NCBI RefSeq assembly: GCF_964028515.1
Contig: NZ_OZ034788.1
Location: forward strand, 1,240,001-1,304,000
Length of the DNA: 64,000 bases
Direction of reading: 5' to 3'
Source of the DNA: Wolbachia endosymbiont (group B) of Hofmannophila pseudospretella
Lineage (GTDB): Bacteria; Pseudomonadota; Alphaproteobacteria; Rickettsiales; Anaplasmataceae
Shown here: positions 47,190-55,869 of the stretch, in pieces
How positions within the stretch are numbered: the stretch's first letter is position 1
How the letters are laid out: every line of letters begins with the position of its first letter
The notes under the pieces: generated by a model
Seen by the model: the letters and a program-made list of their open reading frames with translations, nothing else
Database searches by the model: none
What the model was told of the DNA's origin: nothing
Position numbers and translations under genes: made by a program

Positions 47190-47370
47190 CTTACCCTTGC
47201 TAATATACTACGTAAATATTTTAGCTGATATCTCAGTAATTGTCAATTGCTTATATAAGATCTTAACACCCACAACAGCTGGTTTAGGTGCTGTAAAATT
47301 CATACTTTTTGTGATCAGCTAAGTAAAAAGTTAAGCCTAGGGCAACTCACTAAGCTTTTCTGATTTATTG

Positions 47371-47805
47371 TTATACAGTTCTTGAGTTTTTTTCTTCCTT
47401 TACAAAAGAATCTGTTACTAAATCCTTTAAAGTTTCACCAGGCTTTTCTAGCAATTCAGGTTTAAGTAAATACTCAAGTTCATATATTGCTGCTGTAATT
47501 GCTATAGCAGCTAAAGCTGCAATTAAAAATGGTGAACTTATTTCTTCTGTTATGAGTGTTAAAGTTATTAAACCTCCTAGCAGCCCAATTACTGGTGGAA
47601 CAATAATTGCTGCACCTCTTTCCCATAATTGTGTTTTCTGTTTCTTTTTTTTGCGTCGTTTACACTCTCCTTTTTTTCCTTCAAGTGGAATTTCTTTAAC
47701 TTGGACTTGCTGACAAAATGTTACCTTTCTTTTTGGCTTTATTTTGTCAGAAAAAGAACATTTTGATAACTCAGTGTAGTCAACTTTTTCGTTAGAATCA
47801 CCCAT
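47371..47805 (-). CDS. Small hypothetical membrane protein
   Basis: The 144-aa product has a basic N-terminal half (GKKGECKRRKKKKQKTQLW), two hydrophobic segments (AAIIVPPVIGLLGGLITLTLI and FLIAALAAIAITAAIYEL), and a charged tail. I recognise no family. It lies between the LRR-DnaQ gene and lipA, on the same strand. Confidence 0.6.
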   Translation of the reverse strand: MGDSNEKVDYTELSKCSFSDKIKPKRKVTFCQQVQVKEIPLEGKKGECKRRKKKKQKTQLWERGAAIIVPPVIGLLGGLITLTLITEEISSPFLIAALAAIAITAAIYELEYLLKPELLEKPGETLKDLVTDSFVKEEKNSRTV

Positions 47806-47903
47806 AACTTTTTCGCTTCATCAATACCTATATTAAATTATATTCTAAATAAAGTCATAATATTAATTACTATATTAAACTATACTCTAAAAAAAATAAG
47901 ATA

Positions 47904-48767
47904 TTAACTACAAGCCTTGAGCCTGTTAAAATCTTCTTCAGCGTGGTATGATGACCGAGTTAGTGGGCTTGATGCAACTACCAAAAAGCCTTTGGAATAA
48001 GCAATATATTTATAATGCTCAAACTCTTCTGGGGTAACATATCTATCAATCTTTGCATGTTTTGGAGTTGGTTGCAAATATTGACCAATTGTAATGAAAT
48101 CAACTTCGGCACTACGTAAATCATCCATGACCTGAAATATTTCTTCCTTTGTTTCTCCGAGACCAACCATAAGCCCTGACTTCGTGAAAAGCTTAGAATT
48201 GATCTGTTTCACCATCTTTAGCAAATATAGTGAATGAAAATAACGAGCTCTTGGCCTTATTTTTGCATACAGTCTTGGTACTGTTTCGATATTGTGGTTA
48301 TAAACATCAGGTGATGCAACAGCTATTGCTTCAAACGCTCCTTTCTTATTTAAAAAATCAGGAGTAAGAATCTCTATTGTTGTTTCCGAAGTTATCTTTC
48401 TAATTTCTTCTATACACCTTATAAACTGATTTGCACCACCATCTGCTAAATCATCGCGGTCAACAGAGGTAATGACAACGTGCTTTAAATTTAACTTTTT
48501 TATCGCTTTTGCTAAATTTTCTGGTTCATGAGGATCGAGCTTATCAGGAATGCCAGTTGCAACGTTGCAAAACGCACAAGCACGAGTACAAACAGAGCCG
48601 AGAATCATCACAGTAGCATGACGTTTATTCCAACATTCACCAATATTTGGACACGCAGCTTCTTCGCATACTGTATGTAAGTTATGTAGCTTAACAGTGT
48701 TTAAGGTTTTATTGAATATTTTACCAGCTGGAGCTTTTGCTCTGAGCCATATAGGCTTACTATGCAT
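47904..48767 (-). CDS. lipA: Lipoyl synthase
   Basis: This radical-SAM enzyme inserts two sulfurs into octanoyl groups on E2 and H proteins. The 287-aa protein has the auxiliary cluster cysteines CEEAACPNIGECW and the radical-SAM CTRACAFCNV motif, then TSVDRDDLADGGA and VGLGETKEEI. The ATG at 48767 lies within the last codons of rpmB (8-bp overlap), so the two are probably translated together. Confidence 0.97.
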   Translation of the reverse strand: MHSKPIWLRAKAPAGKIFNKTLNTVKLHNLHTVCEEAACPNIGECWNKRHATVMILGSVCTRACAFCNVATGIPDKLDPHEPENLAKAIKKLNLKHVVITSVDRDDLADGGANQFIRCIEEIRKITSETTIEILTPDFLNKKGAFEAIAVASPDVYNHNIETVPRLYAKIRPRARYFHSLYLLKMVKQINSKLFTKSGLMVGLGETKEEIFQVMDDLRSAEVDFITIGQYLQPTPKHAKIDRYVTPEEFEHYKYIAYSKGFLVVASSPLTRSSYHAEEDFNRLKACS

Positions 48768-49074
48768 CTGAAACAGCTAATTCTACCTCTTGTTTTGCTA
48801 AAACTTTCTTTAATCTTCTTTTTATCTTTTGTGCTTCTTTACTTAGTTTAATTGTTTTTGTATTGAGCAAGAAAGCATCAAGATCACCTTTATAGTCTAT
48901 AGTTCTTAAAGTTCTTGTTGCTATACGAAAGCTAAACTTTTTGTCTAATATATTACTCGTCAATGTAACTTTATGTAAATTTAAGAGAAAGGTACGCTTT
49001 GTTTTACGATTTGAGTGCGATACCTTATTACCAAAAGACTTTTTTCTATTTGTTAATTCACAAATTCTACTCAC
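48760..49074 (-). CDS. rpmB: 50S ribosomal protein L28
   Basis: The 104-aa product has the L28 core (VSHSNRKTKRTFLLNLHKV, FRIATRTLRTIDYKGDLDAFL). The N-terminus is MSRICELTNRKKSFGNKVSH. The start is a GTG at 49074. The C-terminal helix is somewhat long and charged (KEAQKIKRRLKKVL). It overlaps lipA by 8 bp. Confidence 0.94.
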   Translation of the reverse strand: MSRICELTNRKKSFGNKVSHSNRKTKRTFLLNLHKVTLTSNILDKKFSFRIATRTLRTIDYKGDLDAFLLNTKTIKLSKEAQKIKRRLKKVLAKQEVELAVSDA

Positions 49075-49128
49075 TTCAATATACCAATTTATCCTATGTA
49101 ACTAGGTTAACCTTATATAGTTAAATAG

Positions 49129-49452
49129 TCAACTCCCTTGCTTGATTTTTATACCGTATACTGCTTTATAGCCAAAAAACACTGTAATTTTTTCTATTAC
49201 AAGAGAAACCATATGCTGCATTTCTAATGCTTTACTGCCATTTGTTACTAACAGATGCAGAACACCAGAATTTACGTTTTGTGCGTATGAGATCTTTTGT
49301 GGTTTTGTACATTCTGCTAATTCCTCTCCAACTATACTTTTCCAGTTTAAAATAAGACGTATTTCATTTTTGCTGATCTTATTTTTCATGCATTTTAATG
49401 CATAGTTTTCTATTATAGATTTTAATTTCTTTGGCCCGCTATATTTAAACAT
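49129..49452 (-). CDS. DUF721 (DciA-like) protein
   Basis: The 107-aa product has the DUF721 arrangement: an N-terminal helix, LILNWKSIVGEELAECTKPQKISY, then the beta segment GVLHLLVTNGSKALEMQHMVSLVIEKI. Relatives include DciA, a loader of the replicative helicase; whether this protein does that is inference. It is followed by rpmB on the same strand. Confidence 0.8.
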   Translation of the reverse strand: MFKYSGPKKLKSIIENYALKCMKNKISKNEIRLILNWKSIVGEELAECTKPQKISYAQNVNSGVLHLLVTNGSKALEMQHMVSLVIEKITVFFGYKAVYGIKIKQGS

Positions 49453-49698
49453 CTTTCCAGTACTTAAAATTAAATTATATTACAACTTTCTTATACAAAA
49501 AACTAACTTATTGTTTTCATGACCCTCGGCCTCACACATAAAAAGCAGTATTTGTATATTGTTGCCTAACTTGTAATCATTTTTAATTGTAATTTATTAA
49601 ATTATTATGAAACTAAGTAAAATTCGAGTAAAGTATAGTATTTCCAAGAAGATTATCTTTTTACTGTATGCCGTAATTTTCTTATAGCTATCTGTTTT
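49453..49698. other. 246-bp spacer; nothing supported
   Basis: AT-rich sequence without a gene that I can support. Confidence 0.4.
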
Positions 49699-49893
49699 TT
49701 AAGATCTTTCTGCAATCCAAGCTGCTTGAATGGCCTCTAATATTTTTTCATTACAATACTTTTCATCATCATCAAACTCTTCTAAATCCAAGACTTTTCT
49801 TTTAAGTTCAGTGAATCTAATACTAATTATATCTTCATTTGGAAATTTCTCTTCTAGAGCTTCTGCAATATCTTCTATATCAAGCCATTTCAT
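49699..49893 (-). CDS. iscX: Fe-S assembly protein IscX
   Basis: The 64-aa acidic protein matches IscX (YfhJ): MKWLDIEDIAEALEEKFPNE, ISIRFTEL, LEEFDDDEKYCNEKILEAIQ, AAW. It regulates the cysteine desulfurase/frataxin step and completes the isc set found at 17747-20885. It lies next to tRNA-Leu(TAA) on the same strand. Confidence 0.93.
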   Translation of the reverse strand: MKWLDIEDIAEALEEKFPNEDIISIRFTELKRKVLDLEEFDDDEKYCNEKILEAIQAAWIAERS

Positions 49894-49913
49894 ACTTTTT
49901 TAATAAATTAAAC

Positions 49914-50000
49914 TGGTGCCCATGGGGAGACTTGAACTCCCAAGGTCGCAAAACCCACGGATTTTAAGTCCGCTGCGTCTACCGATTCCGCCACACGGGC
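49914..50000 (-). tRNA. tRNA-Leu (anticodon TAA)
   Basis: The acceptor arm GCCCGTG pairs with CATGGGC (one G-T pair). The anticodon loop ACTTAAAAT carries TAA, and there is a long variable arm, GTTCAAGTC in the T arm, and an encoded ACCA end. It lies 10 bp from the rpsD stop on the same strand. Confidence 0.95.
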
Positions 50001-50010
50001 CTTATGTTGT

Positions 50011-50625
50011 TTATCTAGAGTAAAATTCTACTACTAAATTGACTTCCATGTCTGCTGAATAGGGGACTTCGGAATATTGAGGCGCTCTCAAATACTTCAC
50101 TGAAAGTGCTTTGCTGTCTGCCTCTAAATAATCTGGAGCCTTACGTTCTTGTTTTTGTTCAGCCTCTATTAATATAGGAATTTTTGCTGCTCTTTCCCTT
50201 ATTTTTACTATATCACCAGGCTTCACTCTATAACTTGATATGTTAACCACCTTATCATTAACTGTAACATGTTTATGAGATATAAGCTGTTTTGCCGAGT
50301 AAATTGTTGGCACAAAACCAGAGTGATATAAAACAGAACTTAACCTTGATTCCAAGGCACCAATAAAATTATCAGCCGTATAACCTTTTCTTTTGTAAGC
50401 ATCTAAAAATGTACGTCTAAGCTGTTTGCTTGAAATTGCATAGTAGAACTTAAATTTTTTATGTGCAGCAAACTGCTTACCAAAGTCAGATAATTTCTTA
50501 AATCCAAGAATACCATGCTGACCTGGAGGGTATTTTCTTTTATTGACCGAATCTTTTGCTCTACCCCATAAGTTTACACCAAGCCTGCGACTGATTCTAT
50601 ACTTTCTATTGATAACAGTTGTCAT
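50011..50625 (-). CDS. rpsD: 30S ribosomal protein S4
   Basis: The 204-aa product is full length: N-terminal NRKYRISRRLGVNLWG, KKLSDFGKQFAAHKKFK, the S4 RNA-binding domain (LESRLSSVLYHSGFV, AKQLISHKHVTVND) and a C-terminal SADMEVNLVVEFYSR. It initiates small-subunit assembly. The N-terminal zinc cysteines of some S4 proteins are absent, as in most proteobacterial forms. Confidence 0.97.
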   Translation of the reverse strand: MTTVINRKYRISRRLGVNLWGRAKDSVNKRKYPPGQHGILGFKKLSDFGKQFAAHKKFKFYYAISSKQLRRTFLDAYKRKGYTADNFIGALESRLSSVLYHSGFVPTIYSAKQLISHKHVTVNDKVVNISSYRVKPGDIVKIRERAAKIPILIEAEQKQERKAPDYLEADSKALSVKYLRAPQYSEVPYSADMEVNLVVEFYSR

Positions 50626-50738
50626 ACAAAAATTCTCACAATCTAACTATAAATTATTAATGATTTTAACATTAAGTGTCAACTTGTTTTTGCCACTATG
50701 ATGTAGTATACTTCACTTTTAAGTTTTCCTATTAATAC

Positions 50739-52694
50739 ATGAATCATCTATTACTAAAATCCATGGCAAATGCTGTCCGCTTTTTATCAATTGATGCGGT
50801 ACAAAAAGCAAATTCTGGACATCCAGGTATGCCACTTGGCATGGCAGATGTTGCAACTGTATTATTTGCTAAATATCTAAACCATAACCCTGATGATTCT
50901 CAATGGATCAGTAGAGATCGTTTCGTCTTATCAAATGGTCACGGTTCGATGCTGCAATACTCTATATTATATCTGACAGGCTACATTGGTATAGATGAAC
51001 TAAAAAACTTCAGGCAACTTACATCAAAAACTCCAGGTCACCCAGAATTTGGCTTAACTTCTGGTATAGAAGCAACAACAGGCCCGCTTGGTCAGGGATT
51101 TGCCACTGCTGTTGGCATGGCACTTGCTGAATCGATTCTTGCAAAGCAGTTTGAAATCAGTCACTACACTTACGTAATGCTAGGAGATGGTTGTCTTATG
51201 GAAGGTATAAGCCATGAAGCAGCGTCCCTTGCTGGGCATCTTAAATTAAATAAGCTGATAGCACTTTTTGACGACAATGACATCTCTATAGACGGCTCTA
51301 CTAGCCTCTCTTGTTCTGATGATGTAGAAAAGCGTTTTTCAGCGTATGGATGGAATGTTGACAAAATCGATGGGCATGACTTTGATGCTATATCCCTTGC
51401 AATAGAGCAGGCGCAAAAGTCTGATAAACCTACACTAATCTGTTGCAAAACTATTATCGGAAAATTTTCGAGCCGTGCTGGCACATCTTCTGCTCATAGT
51501 GGTGCCTTTACAGAGGAAGATGTAAAACAGATGAGAGAAAAATTGAATTGGGACTATGAACCATTTCATGTACCAGAAGATGTGAGAAACGCTTGGATAG
51601 AAACAGTTAAGAGGGCAAAGCAAAACTATACATCCTTGATCAATGAAGAACTACAAAGAAGACTTGAGAAACGTTTGCCAGACAATATCGAAAATGACTT
51701 AGCTAACCTGAAGAAACAAATATGTGAGCTAATGCCAAAAGAAGCTACTCGATCTTCTTTTGGCAGAGTAATGGAACTATTAACGAAGTCTATGCCAGAA
51801 TTAATTGGTGGTTCTGCTGATCTTACCGGTTCAAATTGTACTAAATATAAGTACATGCAGGCAATAGATAGTAATAATTATGATGGTTCTTATGTCCACT
51901 ATGGAGTGAGAGAGCACGCTATGGCAGCTTGTATGAATGGTATGGCTCTTCATGGTGGAATTATTCCTTATGGTGGAACTTTTTTAGTATTTTCCGATTA
52001 CTGCCGACCTGCTATACGTCTTTCAGCTTTGATGAAACAACAGGTTATATATGTAATGACTCATGACTCAATTGGAGTAGGGGAGGATGGTCCAACTCAC
52101 CAGCCAATAGAGCATTTAGCTTCTCTGAGAGCTATACCAAATCTGTATGTTTTTAGGCCAGCAGATGCAATTGAAACTTTGGAGTGCATTAGCATTGCAC
52201 TTGAAAAAAAAGAGTCACCTGCACTATTTGCGCTTTCAAGGCAAAATATTAATTACATGCACTCTTATACTGACCAATTGGCCAACCTATCAAAATTTGG
52301 TGCATATATACTATGCGAATATTCAGGGAAGCTAGAAGTGACGATATTTGCTACCGGATCTGAAGTTGAAATTGCAGTTGAGGCAAGAGAAAAATTACAG
52401 GAAAAAGGTGTAGGAACAAGGGTCATTTCTATGCCGTGTTGGAGGCTTTTTGACGAGCAAAGTGATGAATATAAAGGGGTAATATTAAATAATGACAGTA
52501 TTAAAGTTGCAATTGAAGCGGGAAGTGAAGTGGGTTGGCATAAATATATAGGCTCAAACGGTATATTTATTGGCATGAAAAATTTTGGAGAATCAGCACC
52601 TTATAAAACACTTTATGAGCATTTTAATATCAGTGCAGATCATGTAGTAAAATGTGTTTGTGAACAACGCTTTTTGTCATTCCGCTGCGCATAA
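50739..52694 (+). CDS. tkt: Transketolase
   Basis: This thiamine diphosphate enzyme of the pentose phosphate pathway moves two-carbon units. The 651-aa protein has AVQKANSGHPGMPLGMAD, GHGSMLQYSILYLTGY, GPLGQGFATAVGMALAE, the TPP site GDGCLMEGISHEAASLAGH, and the pyrimidine domain (YGGTFLVFSDYCRPAIRLSA, THDSIGVGEDGPTHQPIEHL). The last codons (LSFRCA) overlap a GTCATTCCGCTGCGC stretch like the start of the palindromic repeat. It feeds the pentose pool used by the next gene, prs. Confidence 0.97.
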   Translation: MNHLLLKSMANAVRFLSIDAVQKANSGHPGMPLGMADVATVLFAKYLNHNPDDSQWISRDRFVLSNGHGSMLQYSILYLTGYIGIDELKNFRQLTSKTPGHPEFGLTSGIEATTGPLGQGFATAVGMALAESILAKQFEISHYTYVMLGDGCLMEGISHEAASLAGHLKLNKLIALFDDNDISIDGSTSLSCSDDVEKRFSAYGWNVDKIDGHDFDAISLAIEQAQKSDKPTLICCKTIIGKFSSRAGTSSAHSGAFTEEDVKQMREKLNWDYEPFHVPEDVRNAWIETVKRAKQNYTSLINEELQRRLEKRLPDNIENDLANLKKQICELMPKEATRSSFGRVMELLTKSMPELIGGSADLTGSNCTKYKYMQAIDSNNYDGSYVHYGVREHAMAACMNGMALHGGIIPYGGTFLVFSDYCRPAIRLSALMKQQVIYVMTHDSIGVGEDGPTHQPIEHLASLRAIPNLYVFRPADAIETLECISIALEKKESPALFALSRQNINYMHSYTDQLANLSKFGAYILCEYSGKLEVTIFATGSEVEIAVEAREKLQEKGVGTRVISMPCWRLFDEQSDEYKGVILNNDSIKVAIEAGSEVGWHKYIGSNGIFIGMKNFGESAPYKTLYEHFNISADHVVKCVCEQRFLSFRCA

Positions 52695-52852
52695 AATTAC
52701 TTAATGAACTCAGCCAGTGCCGTTATTATGATAAGGAACATCGGTGAAATGTTTCGAGTAACTTTTCCGTTTCTATGATCCACTTGGCGGCAAGAATAAA
52801 GTTTTAATCATTCTATGGTTTCTGTATAATTTTCAAAACTTAATTGATATAT

Positions 52853-53773
52853 ATGAAGGTAATAATAGGTAGCACTAGTAAACAATTAGGAGATTCAATA
52901 GCAAGTGGGCTAAATGCTCAGCTATTACCTACTCAGGTATCAAGATTTGCCGATGGTGAGGTAAATGTAGAAGTAGCAAATAATCTACATAATCAAGAAG
53001 TATACGTAGTACAATCTCTTTCTTCCCCTGTAAATGATAACCTTATGGAGCTTTTGCTTACAATTGATGCAGCAAAGAGGTCAGGAGCCAAGAGAATAAC
53101 GGCTATTATTCCTTATTACGGATACAGTAGGCAGGATAGGGTTATTAAAAACAATAATATGCAATCTGCTTTAAGTGCTAAATTAGTTGCAAATCTTATT
53201 CAAACTGCAGGTGCAAATAGCGTTGCTGCTATTGATTTGCATTCAAGTCAAATTGAAGGTTTTTTTGATATACCAGTTACTAATTTGAGCTGTTTTGAAG
53301 TATTTGTTGACTCTATATACAAGGAGGATTTTGCAATAGTTGCGCCTGATGTTGGAGCAATTGGCAGAGCTCGTGCTTTTGCAAAGATTTTAGAGGAAAA
53401 ATACAAGTTAGATAATGATATTGTTGTAGTAGATAAATATAGAGAAAAAGCAGGTAAATCTCAGGTAATGAATGTAATCGGAGAAGTTGCAAACAAAAAT
53501 TGCGTCATTGTTGATGATATAGTTGACTCTGGTGGAACATTATGTAATGCAGCTCTTGCTTTAAAAAACCGAGGAGCAAAGTCTGTAGTTTCATGCATTA
53601 CACATGGAATACTTTCAGGAAATGCAGTTGAGAAAATCTCTTCCTCTTCTCTGGATAAATTAGTAATTACGGACACCGTATTTCACAAATTTGAAAAAAA
53701 TGATAAGATAGAGGTTGTTTCAATTGCAAATATTTTAATTTGCTTCATGCAAGGAGGTAAAAGTGCCAGCTAG
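52853..53773 (+). CDS. prs: Ribose-phosphate pyrophosphokinase
   Basis: This enzyme makes PRPP from ribose-5-phosphate and ATP. From the ATG at 52853 the protein is 306 aa. Motifs: MKVIIGSTSKQLGDSIA, FADGEVNVEV, AKRITAIIPYYGYSRQDR, DLHSSQIEGFFDIPV, the flexible loop DKYREKAGKS and the PRPP-binding VDDIVDSGGT. An in-frame TTG at 52844 is less likely. The 3' end overlaps gatC by 11 bp. Confidence 0.96.
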   Translation: MKVIIGSTSKQLGDSIASGLNAQLLPTQVSRFADGEVNVEVANNLHNQEVYVVQSLSSPVNDNLMELLLTIDAAKRSGAKRITAIIPYYGYSRQDRVIKNNNMQSALSAKLVANLIQTAGANSVAAIDLHSSQIEGFFDIPVTNLSCFEVFVDSIYKEDFAIVAPDVGAIGRARAFAKILEEKYKLDNDIVVVDKYREKAGKSQVMNVIGEVANKNCVIVDDIVDSGGTLCNAALALKNRGAKSVVSCITHGILSGNAVEKISSSSLDKLVITDTVFHKFEKNDKIEVVSIANILICFMQGGKSAS

Positions 53774-54116
53774 ATCAACAGAAGATGTTATCACTTCGTT
53801 AATAGAATTTGCAAATAAGAGAAAAATAACAATTACTAAAGAAGAAATGCTTAAAACTGCACAGCTTGTGAGGATTAAGTTATCCGATGATGAGATTCAA
53901 TATTACTCAAAAGAACTGACAATGCTGGATTGGATACATGATACTTTGTTGAAAGTTAATACTGAAGGTGTTTCTCCTATGCGTTATGGAACTATAGATA
54001 AAGATATTCATGTACGAGATGATGTTGTAAATTCTCAAAACATTAAAGAAGAGATATTATCCAATACAAAATCGGAGCATGGGTATTTCGTAGTACCTAA
54101 GGTTATAAACGATTAA
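53763..54116 (+). CDS. gatC: Asp/Glu-tRNA amidotransferase subunit C
   Basis: GatC holds GatA and GatB together for making Gln-tRNA or Asn-tRNA. The C-terminal ~90 residues fit the family (LKTAQLVRIKLSDDEIQYYSKEL, MLDWIHDTLLKVNTEGVSPM, VRDDVV, YFVVPKVI). The GTG start at 53763 has a strong AGGAGG and lies inside prs. It gives 117 aa with a ~28-residue N-terminal extension; a start at the later ATG (MLKTAQ) would give the usual family length. Confidence 0.88.
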   Translation: MPARSTEDVITSLIEFANKRKITITKEEMLKTAQLVRIKLSDDEIQYYSKELTMLDWIHDTLLKVNTEGVSPMRYGTIDKDIHVRDDVVNSQNIKEEILSNTKSEHGYFVVPKVIND

Positions 54117-54154
54117 GATAAAGCAAGATTTATACCGATTTTATAGATCTACTT

Positions 54155-55411
54155 TCAAAAATAAGACCAATCTGGTAAAGAAGCATTCGTTGGAGTAAAA
54201 ACCATTTTTTGATTTTTCTTTACTAAATCTACTAAATATAATTTAGAGTTGCTTGGTGATTCTGCGTTAGTAAAGATAATTTCTCTGCCATTTGGTAGCC
54301 ATGCCGGAGATTCAATTTTATGCCCCTCTGAAAGCAAGCGCTCTTCTTTGCCATCTGGCTTCATAACTCCTATGTAAAATTTTCCTGACTGAATTTTTGT
54401 AAAAGCTATCAGATCTCCTTTTGGCGACCAAACAGGTGTAGCATATCTTCCATTTCCAAAACTAATTCTCTTGGGTTTTTTGCTTTTTTTAGTGAAATCT
54501 ATGATATATATTTGCTGACTTCCACTTATATCAGAACTAAAAACCATGTACTTTTGATCTGGAGACAAAGAGGGAGAAGTACTTATAGCTGAACCTTTAG
54601 TAATTTTTTTTGTTCGTTTGCTGCTTAAGTCTAGAGATAATATATTTGTTTCACCACTCAATGAGTGGGAAATAAAAAGAGATTTACCATCAGGAGAAAA
54701 TCTTGGTGCAGAAATAACTCCTTCAAATGCGCTGATTATTGATTCAGTGTTATCTTTTAAATTTTTTAATATTATATAACTTTTACCATTTGTGTATGAG
54801 ATATAAACAATACCCTTTCCATTTGGTGAAAATCTTGGTGTTGACACAAATTTCTCACCATTTGTTAAGTACTTTATATTACTTCCATCTTGATTCATCA
54901 CAGCAATTTTACGGACGGATTTGTAATTGCTATCTTTTTCTTCAGCGATATATGTAATTTTTGTATTGAAATGCCCTTTCTCACCAATCAATCTATCATG
55001 TATCACATCTGAAACAAGATGACTAATTTTCCTCCAGTCTTTTGCTAGAAAAACAACCGACTGAGTAAGCAATTCTCTGTTTGTAAAGCTGTCAGATAAA
55101 CGAAAAGATAGCTCTAAATTTCTGTTTGATACTTCACTTAAACTTACTGTGACTACAGTATCGCTTTTCCAAGACTCAACTTTCGTGTTACGTTTCACAT
55201 TAAATAAGCCACAATTAGATAGATTTGTTTCAATTACTTTTGTGATGCTTTCACTTAGCTCACTTTCCACTTCTGTCTTGCATGCACATTTAGATACAAC
55301 AAGATCAATATTACCAATATTGCTTTTTTTTATATCAACATATAAAACAGCTTTTGTGGAATAAGGAATAAATAACGAAATAAATAACACCAGTTGAACG
55401 AATAGCTTCAT
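54155..55411 (-). CDS. tolB: Tol-Pal system periplasmic protein TolB
   Basis: TolB links the inner-membrane Tol complex to Pal and the outer membrane. From the ATG at 55411 the protein is 418 aa and starts with a signal peptide (LFVQLVLFISLFIPYSTKA). An N-terminal alpha/beta domain comes next, then a six-bladed beta propeller with repeated PRFSPDGKSLFISHS-type blades. In-frame ATGs at 55438 (after a repeat-rich stretch) and 55492 would add 9 or 27 residues before the signal peptide, which makes them less likely. Confidence 0.93.
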   Translation of the reverse strand: MKLFVQLVLFISLFIPYSTKAVLYVDIKKSNIGNIDLVVSKCACKTEVESELSESITKVIETNLSNCGLFNVKRNTKVESWKSDTVVTVSLSEVSNRNLELSFRLSDSFTNRELLTQSVVFLAKDWRKISHLVSDVIHDRLIGEKGHFNTKITYIAEEKDSNYKSVRKIAVMNQDGSNIKYLTNGEKFVSTPRFSPNGKGIVYISYTNGKSYIILKNLKDNTESIISAFEGVISAPRFSPDGKSLFISHSLSGETNILSLDLSSKRTKKITKGSAISTSPSLSPDQKYMVFSSDISGSQQIYIIDFTKKSKKPKRISFGNGRYATPVWSPKGDLIAFTKIQSGKFYIGVMKPDGKEERLLSEGHKIESPAWLPNGREIIFTNAESPSNSKLYLVDLVKKNQKMVFTPTNASLPDWSYF

Positions 55412-55869
55412 TAGATTTCTTGCATTACCTCCTGTCATCTCAGCAAATAGCTTACTTTTGAAGTTAAACTGCATGACAGTAGAGTAAATCAATTTCTGCA
55501 GTACTTGACACTGGAATCCAGAAATTTGACTGCAAGTAAGTGCACTGAGGTGGCAAGCATAAAAGTAGTTGTTTTATGCTAAAACAAACGTCTTTGACAA
55601 GGTTGCATGAAAAACTGGATCCCAGTGCTCTGACACTGGGATGACATTTTCCTGATGGAGATTGCTCTAAAACTACAATGTTCATACAATTGTATGCATG
55701 GGCATTGGGACGACACCCTTCTGGTAGATTCAAATCACAATGTTTGTATAGTTGTGTGATCTGACACTGATTTTTTTTTACGGATTCCAGTATTGCATGC
55801 TGAAATAACATCAAAGAATACATTGTTAACTTCTTACTCAAATAATGGTTAATAAAAAGAGGTGTATTT
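55412..55869. other. Repeat-rich spacer between tolB and rnj
   Basis: Palindromic arms lie at about 55503-55521 (TTGACACTGGAATCCAG) and 55615-55645 (CTGGATCCCAGTGCTCTGAC...), with ACAATGTTCATACAATTGTA and ACAATGTTTGTATAGTTGTG stretches near 55676 and 55738 that also occur next to other copies. No gene is seen. Confidence 0.65.

Noticed and set aside
55464..55841. 125-codon minus-strand frame upstream of tolB
   Set aside because: It is mostly translated palindromic repeats and overlaps the tolB leader; there is no independent support.
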